In this document: piece after piece, positions 12,717 through 24,300 of the stretch
Layout of the letters: each line of letters begins with the position of its first letter
Numbering within the stretch: position 1 is the stretch's first letter
From: Notospermus geniculatus
Lineage: Eukaryota > Nemertea > Pilidiophora > Heteronemertea > Lineidae
Direction: 5' to 3'
Length of the DNA stretch: 64,000 nt
Assembly (NCBI GenBank): GCA_002633025.1
Contig: NMRB01000096.1
Location: 430,927-494,926, forward strand
Notes under the pieces: model-generated
The model's input: only the letters and a program-made list of their open reading frames with translations
Told to the model about the DNA's origin: nothing
Database searches by the model: none
Program-made: the position numbers and the translations under genes

Positions 12717-13120
12717 GGGGACCGTTTCAGGGTATATACCTGTAACCTTTCAGACAAACAACATAAAACAAGTTTGATCAAATTATCAGGGACCATTTCC
12801 GGGTATACATATAACCTTTCACAGACACATCAAACAAGTTTGATCAAATTATCAGGGACCGTTTCAGGGTATACATGTAGCCTTTCACAGACAAACAACA
12901 TAAAACAAGTTTGATCAAATTATCAGGGACCATTTCTGGGTATACATATAACCTTTCACAGACAAACATCAAACAAGTTTGATCATATTATGTGGGCGCT
13001 GGGTGGCCTTTCACAGACAAACAACATAAAACAAGTTTGATCAAATTATCAGGGACCGTTTCAGGGTATACATGTAGCCTTTCACAGACAAACAACATAA
13101 AACAAGTTTGATCAAATTAT
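12717..13120 (+). repeat. Minisatellite, about 78-bp unit, 5-6 copies
   Basis: Each unit holds caaacaacataaaacaagtt, tgatcaaattatcaggga, and a block 'ccrtttc.gggtatacat'. Units alternate between two subtypes (tgtagcc and tataacc), so the array may have a two-unit higher order. One unit is disrupted near 12990. A lone partial unit resumes at about 13165-13189 and stops at the N at 13190. Open frames across it come from the repeat, not a gene. Confidence 0.85.
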
Positions 13121-13190
13121 ATCTTTTATTTTCAATCAAACTTTTATTTCTAAGACGAGGAACTGACAAATAACATAAAACAAGTTTGAN

Positions 13191-13284
13191 TTCCTCAGGC
13201 ACTTTTCAGTTGGAGAGACCAGAAAAGAGTCTAGAAAAGAAAAGAGTCTTTTCTGGTCTCTCCAACTGAAAAGTGCCTGAGGAA
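13191..13284. repeat. Inverted repeat with perfect 38-bp arms beside an N
   Basis: Arms at 13191-13228 and 13247-13284 are exact inverse copies around an 18-base loop. The left arm begins directly after the undetermined base at 13190. The right arm runs into a GACCCC/GGGGTC hairpin shared with the sequence at 25870. It could be a genuine inverted retroelement terminus or an assembly or template-switch artefact. Confidence 0.8.
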
Positions 13285-13314
13285 GACCCCCGATTGGGGT
13301 CGAAAATTTGCAAG
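13266..13314 (+). repeat. Dispersed hairpin motif, hammerhead-like core (copy 1)
   Basis: The order is CTGAGGA, a 6-bp stem GACCCC/GGGGTC, then GAAA, resembling the CUGANGA - stem II - GAAA core of hammerhead ribozymes found in Penelope-like retroelements. There is one extra A before the stem, and I could not find a convincing stem I or a cleavage site, so activity is doubtful. The same block recurs at 25870-25912, and a decayed version lies at about 14160-14190. Confidence 0.35.
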
Positions 13315-13973
13315 TTTCTGGAAGTTGACTTCTTGCTAATTTATCGATACAAGTACAGATGTACGGATACTTTGTTGTTCACGAACATTAATTGTTGCCA
13401 AGGCGAATAGGATTGACAACACGTGCAACTGGTCTCAACGATCAATAAATTAATAAAGGTATTTGACTTGTCCGCCGCTAGATGCCAGGCGTGCCCAGTG
13501 TGTGGCTGGCGCTGACGATGCTGTCAATTAGTGTCAATTAACATCACGTGAAGTGCGGCTGCTGGCGCTGTCTCACACAACGAAATAATGGATAATATTT
13601 CTTCATATAAAATAACTCAATAGAGGCCTATCTATATTTTGTTGAGAAAGGCGATTACAGGCTGTTGAATTGGACAGCCTGTGGTTGTACCATAAATAGG
13701 TAGATACGTATCTATATTAGGTCAAACCATGGAATACTTCTGTAGCGATGTTTTACCATATATATAGGACGCTGAACACCACTGCATATAGGCATAGGCC
13801 TTGTCGTGCAATGGAACTAAGCGAAGCTACTAGTAGCGCTATATACATTTGCAAGTGTAGCTACTAACCTGCGTCTGCGAAGTAATGCATAACGCATGGA
13901 GTACATGAAATAGCTGAAATAGCACATGCTTCACATGCTTACACTGTTATGCGTCGGATCGATCAGTGATGGT

Positions 13974-14052
13974 GCATGGTGCATGAAGAGCCATTTGGGC
14001 CACCATCATTCATGGTGCATGAAGAGCCACTTGGGGCCGCCACCATTCATGC
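13974..14052 (+). repeat. Tandem duplication, about 43 bp
   Basis: The block 'ggtgcatgaagagccatttg' plus the following 'ccaccatcattcat' occurs twice in a row with a few changes. Confidence 0.7.
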
Positions 14053-14433
14053 CATTGGGCATGCAAATATGCCATGGCATGCATTCAATTGAGACTTTGA
14101 CTGATGACTGGCGTCTTTGCATGACCTGTTCCTATGCTTTTTCTGAGATCTCTACAAGAAAGTGCCAGAGGAAGACCCCGTTGGGGGTTCCCTGGCGTGC
14201 GATGGTGGCACAGGCTGTCGATTCATGTCAGTGCCCTGGGGCCATATTCATGAAAATAAAATAAACTAAAATATTTGGTAACTGAGGGATAGTTGGCTTC
14301 TTAATCACGAGGTGCCTTCTTGTCAGTTGACATCTAATTTTCTATTCACATGAAATGGTCCATGGACCATGTGCTCACCCGTTTGAACATAATAGTGTAA
14401 TGACACAGAGAGGTGCATGTCAGTTATGAGCAA

Positions 14434-15262
14434 TCTGGGTCAAGTCATTCCCAAGTTGCAGGACTTCAGTGACTTTTGGGTTATGCCACCTGGCGGCCAT
14501 ATTGGATGTCCGATCGGGCCAAAACTTCACATGTACATAAAGGTCATCTAGAGTGAGCCACATAGCGCATTTGAGCACTCTGGGTCAAGTCGTTCTTGAG
14601 TAAAAAGCACATTTGATGATTTTCGGGTTATGCCACCTGGTGGCCATATTGGAAGTTTAATCAGGCCGAAATTTCACGTGCTTGTAAAAGTCATCAAGAG
14701 GGAGGTAAATATCAAGTTTGAGCTCTCTGGGTCAAGCCGTTCCTGAGTTTTAGCACTTGGATGATTTTCAGGTTACGCCACCTAGCGGCCATATTGGATG
14801 TTCGATCGGGCCGAAACTCGGTATTTTTGAAGGTACCCCTCTAATACACGTTTATGCAAGATATGAAGACTCTCGGTGAAATAATTAAGAACTGTGGCAG
14901 GTTCGTTACTTATGTCGAACTTTGACCTCTGTGACCTTGAAAAGTAGGTCAAATCAAAAACCCGTTACATATGTTATGTATCCTAATTAGATACACCTAT
15001 GATAAAAATTTGGAGATGATCCAGTCATTAGTTCAGGAGTTACCGGTATTGCACATTTTGTTTTTGGTTTTGGCCACCTGGAGGCCAAGCCAAGAATCGA
15101 ATCGGACCGAAACTTGGTGTCATAGGTCATGTGACCTAGGGATATATATGTACCAAGATTCAGATCAATAGCTCCAGCGGTTACGAAACGTGCCCTGCTA
15201 ATGGACAACGACAACGACGGACGCTGACTGACGACTAAAGCTCGCGGGTGAGCTAAAAAATA
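14434..15262 (+). repeat. Tandem 146-bp repeat with hairpin-bearing tail
   Basis: The word tctgggtcaag recurs at about 14434, 14579 and 14725, giving a period near 146 bp. Each unit contains gccacctggcggccatattg and a following gatcgggccgaaa. A fourth, more diverged unit covers about 15050-15130. The end at 15190-15262 has a gacgacg-type purine-rich tail and the short hairpin gctcgcgggtgagc followed by taaaaaat. I have a general memory of similar repeats in mollusc and other marine genomes; the class is not established here. Confidence 0.65.
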
Positions 15263-16190
15263 GTGGAATACTTTTTCACTGATATTACGGTAACATTATT
15301 TGAATAACTTGTTTATGCCCACCAGGCAGTCATTTAATGAATCGCTTCCACCTACGGTACATCATTGTATGAGGTGTAGACACTTTTTCTAAGTGTTTAT
15401 CATACTGGAGGCGCTTATCAATTGGATCATGGATGATTGTGTACTTTACGTATGAATATCAAATTTCATTAATATAGATTTCAATGATGAATAGAAGTAT
15501 CATAGAGACAGGTGCAGTTTAATATGACGTAAATTGCATCCAGCGTGTCAAGTACAATGTACAATACGCCTTCTCATTATACAAGTGGCTCGCCAACAGA
15601 TGGTCATTGCAGCACTGGAATTCGAGTGCTATCAAAAACAGAAGCAACTGTGATGAAGATTTGTAAGCCCCCTCAACAGATATGGTGCTTGTGGTAGCAC
15701 CATGTACTTTATGGCAGCCAGTGTGATAAACAGCATGCTGCGCTACCAAGGAACTGAAAATGATGCTCAGCACAGATGATAGAGAATTAGAACTCTACCC
15801 AATACCTCCAGCATTTTTTGATTAAAGGATGGGTCCTATCAAATACCGTACACAAATTACGCAAGACACACAAATGTTCAAAAATCAGACAGCTGTGAAT
15901 TCCATTTGTGAATAAAAAGGACCTGTCTGGTGTAACAGCTGGCAGTTGTCTGCCTCCCAACATGAATGAGGTCCGATAAACAAGTTACATGTAATTACGG
16001 TATGTCTCGATTGCAATGTCAGTGGGTGAAAACAGAACGTAAATCAATTCTACTAGAATTTCCCCTATACGCACTTTGTAGGCAAATGTATACACAGACA
16101 TGACAGACATGGTGGATGAAGGTACCCCCGTCCATTTTAGGCCCACCTAGTGTTTAGACTTTCTGAAGTGTCTCATGTTGCCTGTTGGTA

Positions 16191-16666
16191 CCGTATTTTC
16201 CTGACTATAGGGCGCACCTGACTATAAGGCGCACCCCCAATTTCACCCAAAATCTCTGATGAAATCCATACATAAGGCGCACCTCCCTATAAGGCGCAGT
16301 CCTGTCAGCCAAGACAATTACAGGGTCTGATTGCCTTGTTTGAACCCATTGACATCTGCAATTCTGCTGTTGGTACTGATGGATCTGGTTGTATGATTTC
16401 TTAGCTTGTTGTGACAAATTAGGCCTAACTGAAACTCCATCAATTCACAGTTCACTGCATCATCTGTCAACCAGCACTGTGACAATGACTTTGGCTTGCA
16501 CGCATCCATGCGTGCTTGAATGCTTGGGTTCGTCAGTTTCTTGACACTTCTGATCAAATTGTCAGACTGGATCCGCAGATAAGGCGCACCACCCTATAAG
16601 GCGCACCCCCAATTTTAGACCCTTCTTCAAGGAAAAAGGCCGCGCCTTATAGTCCGAAAAATACGG
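16191..16666. mobile_element. TIR element with 'ataaggcgcac' repeats, TA target
   Basis: The left end CCGTATTTTCCTGACTATAG is matched by an inverted right end (ttatagtccgaaaaatacgg). TA flanks both ends (16189-16190 and 16667-16668). 'ataaggcgcacc' recurs four or more times as subterminal repeats on both sides. The centre has a 79-codon minus-strand open frame (16318-16557) with no feature I recognise; the element is probably non-autonomous. Confidence 0.75.
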
Positions 16667-17539
16667 TAATCAGGATCACCTTCAAAGTCCTCAGCTTTGA
16701 TAAGATTCAATGCGTAAGTCATGCTATTCACTTTGTCACATGTCAATGACAAGTGTGGGAATACCCCAACTGTTGAAGCACATGGACACCAGAGGAACCC
16801 CAAAAGCACACACACTGTTTCAACACATACATGTATAATACAAACACTGTCACTGATTGATTGTGTTAAAATAAAATTCATGACACAAGTGTTCAATCCA
16901 TCAAATTATTGCAAAAAGATGTAACATTCTTTAAAATAAGTTATAAGTTCCACGCTGAGGAAATGATGATGATAATCACAGGGTAAGCAAGCTATATGGC
17001 CAGAAAAACTCTCATCATCAGCATCAATTCTGTGCATATTCGCTGTATCTCGCCAATCCACGTTCATGCACCAGATGACACAGAGCGTAGGTTAGAAGAA
17101 AGGATCGATATAATACAGGTCAACACCACTCAACTAAGATCAATACACTTTCATACTCCGGCGTGTGGAAATATTTGGCCACATGTTTCACAGACAATAG
17201 AGGATAAAACTGGCAATTTGTTTAACACCAATAACGTCAGAGGCGATGATCATTGACATGAGACACTGAAATTTCAGTTTTGCCTTTTGTTACAGATGGC
17301 GTAGTGATCACTCTATACTTCTGGCATTTGAATAACTTGATGGAAAAGATCTTTATCACTACGACCAAAACTACCATGAAGATTTTTGTCCTAGCTGGTC
17401 ATTTTTATTTAAATTTTTGGGTGAGAGCCCTGGAAATTGCTTCCTGAATTGGTGGTATAAGGGTTAAAGGAGAATTCTATTTGTTCTAAATGATAACAAC
17501 ATGTGTCTTATATAGCACAGTATCCAGCCAATACTGGCC

Positions 17540-18317
17540 CAGACCTGCCTACCCCATTTTCAATTTTGGGGGAAGAAGTTTCCCAAAAATGTGTACAATC
17601 ACATATTTTGGTGTACAATTACATGTACAAGCAAAGTTCCCTAAAAAAGTGTACAATTGCATATTTTGGTGTACAAAATTGCAAACCCATGATTCAAGGC
17701 TTTCAATCCACAGGAACCCACTGGTTCAGTCTGCGCTTGTTTCTAAAGCATGAAATGCTGCCTAAGAACAAGGTAGTAGAGAGCTCACAACAAGGCAAGG
17801 ACATCAAGCCCACTACCCCTTTAAGTGACCTCACAGACTGTCCCTTAAACTCAACAGCTGACGTGTGAGGCCAGTCTGGCCGATGAGCAAGTGGGCAGAT
17901 TTCCCCTCTTGAATGCCAATGCCATTGTCAGTGCCGATGCCAATGCCAGGTTTTGAACCAACCCAAAACCACACTCCAGGCAGAGCTGGTCAGTGCAGGA
18001 AGGTGCTCAGATGATCAAATTTGAGCAACCACGTGTCGGTCTTATCCAGTGCGTCTGGCGGTTGGGCATGTCCTTGTACAAATACAGAAACCCCCATAAA
18101 GGGCCAGGAACTCCAGGGGAAGGTTTTGGGGATGATATTGGAGACTTTGAAGTCAAAAATTTGTTTTATTTTGAAGTTTACTGATCGTACGAAGCAAAAA
18201 TACAGCGTATTTGAGACACTTTTCTTTGCGTAAGAAATGACCCTCAAATCGTACAACGTACAATCACCGCATTCTGGCGTACAAAATACGCTAAATCGTA
18301 CAATGTAGGCAGGTCTG
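17540..18317. mobile_element. 778-bp TIR element with 6-bp target duplication
   Basis: The terminal inverted repeat CAGACCTGCCTAC is exact at both ends, and CTGGCC occurs directly outside each end (17534-17539 and 18318-18323). Inside, two direct copies of a block with 'tgtacaat.acatattttgg' (about 17585 and 17650) and 'gtacaa' words near the right end repeat. No transposase is seen. A 6-bp target duplication is unusual among common superfamilies. The right junction lies about 20 bp from the end of LINE coding remains, so it probably inserted in a LINE tail. Confidence 0.75.
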
Positions 18318-18344
18318 CTGGCCGCTCAAAGCGCTTGAAAGGTC

Positions 18345-18665
18345 TCACAGAAAAGAAAATGCTTCAACTGACCCTTGAAGGAATTGAGAGGTACAGTTCC
18401 TCACAGATGCAGGGAGTTGGTTCCACAACTGAGGGGCTCCAACTAAGAAGGCTCTGCCACCGACTGACACGGCATTGGCCTTAGGAATCGACAGGCGGGG
18501 AGCCGATGACAAGCGCAGAGTTCGTGAAGTAGTATGGATAATGATATTATTCATATTCACAAGTGTATACCGAACTTCATATATGACACCACAACCCGAC
18601 ATCAACCTGGCTGAATGCCAGAACCAACAAGTGTGAATCAATAGTAATATCTCACTTGCATCCAC
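18345..18665 (-). pseudogene. LINE reverse-transcriptase C-terminal fragment
   Basis: The minus-strand frame ends with 'GRAFLVGAPQLWNQLPASVR' and a following aromatic-rich tail (SVEAFSFL, then stop). This matches the conserved 3' end of ORF2 in CR1/Jockey/L2-type non-LTR elements, where a GRAFS.AAP.LWN.LP..IR block precedes the stop. Only the last 80-100 residues are present; the catalytic part is absent, as expected for a 5'-truncated copy. The TIR element at 17540-18317 lies immediately downstream of its stop. Confidence 0.8.
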
Positions 18666-19082
18666 TCCTTCAACACCTGTTCATTCAGACGTATTTCCTA
18701 CGCTTTACGCCAATAATTTAATCGAGCAGGTGTTCAAAGATGTACAACCACCTACTAAATGACGCACTTCATGCAAATAACACCATGAACATTGTAGTAA
18801 TCAATAAATCATTCTCATACCGCTGCGGGGTATCTTCCCAGAAAAAGACCTCAGTTCATTCATTTTTGCTCAGTATTAATTATCAATTGAAATGCACATT
18901 CATTACATTGTATGAATTATGAATATATGAATTAATGACTTTCACCCCAAGTTGTTAAGTGCTTTCATAACCGCATATTCAGACTATGAAGAATGACATC
19001 ATTTAAAACAACTGGTCTTCATAAAATAAATTATTTTCATTCCATTTTCTGCAAACTTTCAGTGTTCAGCTACAATACAAAC

Positions 19083-19181
19083 CTGGTCATCAACCAAGAA
19101 TTTCCACAATAAGGCTTCTATATAGTAGTTCGTACCTCCTACAATGATCGGCAGTTTGTTTCGAGACAAAATATTGTCAAT
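19083..19181 (-). CDS. TRIT1: TRIT1 coding exon 3 (tRNA dimethylallyltransferase)
   Basis: The exon runs from an acceptor ending cctcag to a donor GTTTGT and encodes 33 residues in phase 0 at both ends ([10 protein letters not shown] ... WKFLVDDQ). It carries [17 protein letters not shown], the highly conserved core block of MiaA/TRIT1 enzymes that forms part of the tRNA and substrate pocket. An alternative acceptor eight bases upstream would break the frame, so this one is chosen. Downstream exons, encoding the rest of the catalytic domain and the C2H2 zinc finger of animal TRIT1, were not found. Confidence 0.9.
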
Positions 19182-19476
19182 CTGAGGACCTGTTAAGGAA
19201 ATATGAATAGGATATAATACGCAATGCCACGTATTGTGTCCTGATCCAGGGTATGCCTCGTCTAGGTAACTAGTTAGACTGGTTTCTGTCTCTGCTGCCT
19301 ACCCAACAGAACACCACGGGTGTAAAAGCTGTAAGCAGAAACGAAGATCAGTCTACTAGTACTAGCAGTTGTCCTCATCCAAGGCGCAGCGGTGTCAGAT
19401 GTCCCTTCAAGGACCGACTGCAAGGTACACTTCAGTCAGATACATGTAGATAGATTTATGCATTGTAAAAGGATAC

Positions 19477-19617
19477 AATTGGGAGGGCTTTGTTCCTGAA
19501 GTCTGTGACTTTATGAGTCTGATAAAGGGGGTCAATGTAACCAATCATGTGATGAATACACTGCTGCTGTTCCTCAGGTGTCACTTTGTTGGTGATGATG
19601 TCAAGACCTTTGTAAAC
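19477..19617 (-). CDS. TRIT1: TRIT1 coding exon 2
   Basis: Acceptor cacttcag, donor GTATCC, 141 nt, 47 residues, phase 0. It begins VYKGLDIITNKVTPEE and continues with HHMIGYIDP and VTDFRNKALPI. These match the MiaA/TRIT1 region after the SADSMQVY motif, where the ITNK and DFR parts contact the tRNA and the dimethylallyl diphosphate pocket. The junction to exon 3 gives [17 protein letters not shown], which aligns with the human protein without a gap. Confidence 0.92.
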
Positions 19618-19833
19618 CTGAAGTGAAAAGCAACCAAGTTTATGAAGAGTGACTGTGTGCGCATGACCAAAAAGAGGGGAATGCAATGGCCCTTTTTCAA
19701 AATCATGTGACGTCTTTGTGCGGAGCTACGTTTAGGGGCCCAGAGTGACGTCACACAAACAGCGTCATGGCATTTGGCGGTGCAAAAAGTCATGACGCAA
19801 AAGGAAAAGGGCCGGCTATGCATTGCTATTGCC

Positions 19834-20404
19834 TATAGACCCCTTGCTAAAGTCGGCCATTTTGTCCCAGAGGGTAATAACAAACACTGAATGTACAGTG
19901 AATGTACACTACCGATGTACAGCATGTTTTAAAATCTGCAAAAACATAAAAACGTGCCTGAAGATGTATCACATAACATTAACCACCAGTAATATAACAT
20001 TATGTGCACTGAGCCTTGGCTTACTTTTGGTGAAATAGTAATTCAGGAAAGAAAAAAACAGACTTTTGTTGCTTACCCAACCTTGGGTCCAGGTTTATGA
20101 ATCATCATGTTTCACACTGTGGGATAGGAGCCTGGAAACCTGGAGCTGAGGTTTGTCCTAAACGGGCATGATAAAAGTCTTTTAAAATTTTTTGTGTGAA
20201 ATATCTTCACAAATTTCAGCCTGGGCACATTTCATCACATATGTAGCATTGCTGAGCAGGTGTTCATTTTGGAACTTTTCAAAGAAGTTTTGTGTAATTG
20301 CAGGTTTTAAAACATGCTGTGCATCAATGGTGTACATTCACTGTACATTCAGTGTTTGTTATTACCCTCTGAGACAAAATGGCCGACTTTAGCAAGGGGT
20401 CTAT
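19834..20404. repeat. Foldback element with about 106-bp arms in TRIT1 intron 1
   Basis: Left arm 19834-19940 and right arm 20299-20404 are inverse copies with only a handful of differences (for example cccaga / ctcaga near the outer ends). The spacer is about 358 bp. Both outer ends start atagaccccttgctaaagtc. No coding content. Probably a large foldback transposon or a recent inverted duplication. Confidence 0.85.
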
Positions 20405-21142
20405 TGGCATTGAGGATAAAAATTAACAATTCGTCGATTGGTGAAAATTAACTGTGAATAAATACACAAGGAAATATGTAACAACAATACCATCACCATG
20501 ATGGTGTCATGACTGATGTTGGTCCTAGTGCCTGGCAGATTCCGATCAACTATTTCAGTTCGTCAATCCTCCGCCAGGGTACTCTACTGCATTCTCATCA
20601 GCGTAGTCCGAACACTGCCTCCTGTTGCTCATTTGCAGAACTGACGGCCGCAACAAGAGTCAGATGAAGCCTATCGCGGGGGGTCTATTTTGATTGGTCC
20701 GTCCATCTCCAGGTCGTGTTTTGAATTACATTTAGTGCACGGCAATCGCATCACTTGACAATGCTGCTTTCAGGCATTTTACTTGCTGTTTCAACCAGCT
20801 ACACTCGCAATCACGCTCTCTGTTCACTCTTAGCCAGACAAACATTAAGAAAACCGCAATTTGTTATCAAAATCACGAAAAATATTCCTCTCGAAAAGCC
20901 GAATCGGCGAATGCAGAGCATCGCCATCTTTTTACAGTTTGAGGTCACGTGATACGAACCACCAATCGGTGGTCTGATCATGCTGATGACGTAGAACCAA
21001 AATCTGGTTCTTCATTTACTCATCATCTGACTCTGTATTAGCGTCCAGCAGATTCTAAAAATAGCAATACGAGTCAGACGTTCGGACTATCATCAGCGAT
21101 GCAACTTTTGACAAGGTAATTCAAGCAACCCATGGTTCGTAC

Positions 21143-21283
21143 CTGCATCGAATCGGCACTAATTATTTCAGCACTAAAAATAGAAGCGATATTGAGTGCT
21201 AGTTTGGACTTTCCTGTCCCGGTTGCTCCTAGAATTACAACAATCGGCACGTGTTTCAAAACTTTGGTTGCGGAGCCCGCCAT
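21143..21283 (-). CDS. TRIT1: TRIT1 coding exon 1 with ATP/DMAPP-binding P-loop
   Basis: TRIT1 transfers a dimethylallyl group to N6 of A37 in cytosolic and mitochondrial tRNAs that read UNN codons. The first ATG of the frame is at 21281-21283; the frame stays open upstream but only with a TTG codon, so I start at the ATG. The 47 residues run [13 protein letters not shown], then the P-loop [14 protein letters not shown], then the EIISADSMQ motif, and end at donor GTACGA in phase 0. The short basic N terminus could act in mitochondrial import, as in the human protein. The gene lies downstream of Myc on the same strand, 3.6 kb from the Myc stop. Confidence 0.93.
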
Positions 21284-21385
21284 CTTGCTGTATCTCAACC
21301 TCGTCTGCGGGTGACGTGTTTCGGTAGACTGATCCTCAGCCCTTTTAACGCTCCGGTATTCGTACTGAGGAGCTCTTGGGGCCAA

Positions 21386-24300
21386 ACACCAGTGTAGTGG
21401 TTCGGTTGGGTACGAGAGTAAAGTCGGCGTGGTAGGAACAGGTATCCTCTGAGGTAATAGTCCGCGTACTATATTTTGGATGATTCCAGTCTGAAGTTCT
21501 TTATGCCATTCAGGGGCGGATCCAGGATTTGGGAAAAGAGGGGGTGCCCTGTGCTAGGAACATTGAAATCTGTACCCAATTGCAGAATTTCACGGTCGAT
21601 TTTACAGATTTGTTGGCCAAAAGTGGAGGTGCCCTGTTATCTGTGCCTGATATTTAACTCATATATCTGTTGCCTCCTTTAAAATTATGAAAATAAGTGG
21701 TGGAGATGTTCGTGATGCTGTTTTGAGAGATGAAGGGCAGGGAGAATATCATTGTCAGAGCAAATTGTTACTACTCATTCTGGGGCAGATAAGGAAGATT
21801 TTACTATTCTCAAATCTTTCCATCTCACTAATCTCCCTCAGGCTAATCTCTTCCCTGGCCAATGTAGTTCAATAATCAGGATGGGGGGAGGGGTCTTCTA
21901 ATTTGGTTCATACTCCTATTGCTCTCTCGTCACTTCCATTCAAATATTGAATGGCGAGGAATTGGCTCACATCTGGATGGGTTGGTGGCGCTCGCAGCAT
22001 CACCCATGGAACTCAGTCGGATAGGATGGGGGGGGGGGGTCAAGAAGATAGAACAAGCACAAGCACAATAATGATCAGTCTTCTTGGCATTTACGCCATT
22101 ATGCCATTCGCAATGCTGATTCCAAGCTAGTTATGCCACCTTGGAGACCAAACCAAGGACAGCTGGACCACAAAGCCAAGACTGTGAATGTAGTTCACTA
22201 GTTCACAAAATCCAGAAAGGAGATAAAGACAGATATTCATTTCAAGGAAAATAATCATTTATTTTCAACCAAAATGATATAAATGAAAAAGTATGAAAAA
22301 GTTAATAATGGACGAGGCCAATGATGAATCGTAAGGAAAAGGAATTTGAACATTGTTTGAAAGCTGAAAGTAGTTTTGTCACTGGGTATTGAGGAAGGTT
22401 TTTGCAAGAGGAAAGGCCTCACTACTGAAGAGATGTTGAACTGAGAACCAAGAGCACAAGGATATGGTCACCATCAGAGGTTTTACAAGTCAATGTTGAT
22501 CTTATAGAAGTTGCACAGTTTGGTTCTTTACAAAATGTGAGGAGTTGTAGACAGTGAAATGAAATACTATGACAATATTGAAGCAGGGGCCAGTTGTTTC
22601 CTGGCCAAGTCCTGTCTATTGCAAGTAACTAATTGGGTTATGATACACTACTTACAGAATATAGTTGGCATGATTACTATCTATACAGAAATGCTCTTTG
22701 AACTGACACCAATCTTGAACTGTGACCAAGTGGTAGTCGATTTCTAGTTGAGGTCAAGAATCACGGGGCATTTGGTTGTATTCCAAAATCGAGCTCTACC
22801 GGGTAATCCATGCTGGAATCATCATCACAAGGAAGGCCCCTAATCAACCTAGGATCAAATACACAGTGTAGAATGAACGATTACCATTTGACCACACCCA
22901 AGGTGGCTCCCTAATTAAATCCTGATTAGTTGTGTCTACTTACAATACATGTACATGTATACTATATAACGATAATGAGTTGTATAAAATAAATCTTATG
23001 TACAGAACAGGCGGACAGAGCTAAATATGCAAATTTTTGTAAAATTGAATTGAACACATTGTGGCAGACGCCAATGAAAACTGACAGAATGAATTTGTTA
23101 ATGAAACAGAGCAATTCTATCCCTTCATTCTGAAGGATCTGAATGACAAGCTATTTTTCTTGTCACCAGGCTGAGAGAAATGAACAGAAAATGTACGTAC
23201 AATGCATGCTATGGTTCTACAACTACAAAGAAGGATGAGTACAATACTCATCTCGCCGAGTCTGAATTCGTGATCAACTTCGGCTACCACAATAACACAG
23301 CCGTTGCATCAAGATACAGAAATTTGAATTGAGCAAATGTTTCGAATGTTAGGCGAGACTTTTTACCAATGCTGAACCACTTGATTTCAAACAGTATTGG
23401 AAGACAGAGGATTTGTAACCAGGACTGTCTGACATGACAGTCATATTATTATGATGAGCCAGTCACAGAAAGTAAATCAATCAATGACAAATACAGAAAA
23501 ACCTGTAAATCATGTACACATACAAATACGCCAGTTTTCATTGGGGTCTATATTTTGTCTAAAGACTTTTGGAACCAGTTGCCCAAAATGTTCATACCGG
23601 TACGTCCAAAATTCTCACACCAAGAGATCACCTGAACGATGTTCCCTCTCTTCCTCTAGCTGCAAGTTACTTCAAAACAACTTTCAGCCATCACAGAACA
23701 ACTTTAAGGACAGCTGGTCCCATACCTGATCATTCCATGTGTAAAATGCAACAGACGACAGAAATGTGTATACACGTCCAATGGACAACACTGGCTGAAC
23801 TTGCGTACTCTTCTCGTGTAAAATAAACATTTCAAAACTGTTTATAAACCATATAAAAGTAAACAATGCAATGCTACAAACGGCAGTGGTGTGCATTTTC
23901 TACTAATTAAATTTTCTATTTTTTTTACAAGTTACAATTTTCTTTCAGCCACTGAAGTCCCTATAGTTGCATTAAAGCCTTTTTATGTTTGAATTTTTGT
24001 TGATTTTATATACAAAGTCAAAAATCTTTAAAAATAAAAACTCTCCTCGAGTAATATATATTTTTGAAACTAATTTTCCACAAAAATTTACACCTGGACA
24101 AACTGCTTTTCCAGCAAGTAAACCTAAATGAACGAATTTTCAAAACCTTGGTTTCTTTACAGAATTTTCTACATTTATACTCCCAACTATAAATGACCTA
24201 AACTGAAATGAATATGGTTTCAACTATCTTAGACGTACAATTCAAGATACACTGCAAGTGCAAAAGCACATTGCATTATATGGTATCAAAATGTTTTGTG

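Larger units (their letters stand above)
10599..19082. other. Region between converging genes, repeat-rich
   Basis: No coding exon supported. The start is probably the 3' untranslated region of the plus-strand gene. If TRIT1 is intact, its missing exons should lie here or further left, but I could not see them. The stretch carries the 78-bp minisatellite, an N with an adjacent inverted repeat, a 146-bp tandem repeat, two TIR elements and a LINE fragment, listed separately. Confidence 0.5.

Noticed and set aside
21284-21385. N-terminal extension of TRIT1 up to 21385
   Set aside because: The frame is open but starts with TTG; the first ATG is at 21283, and the length from there agrees with the family.
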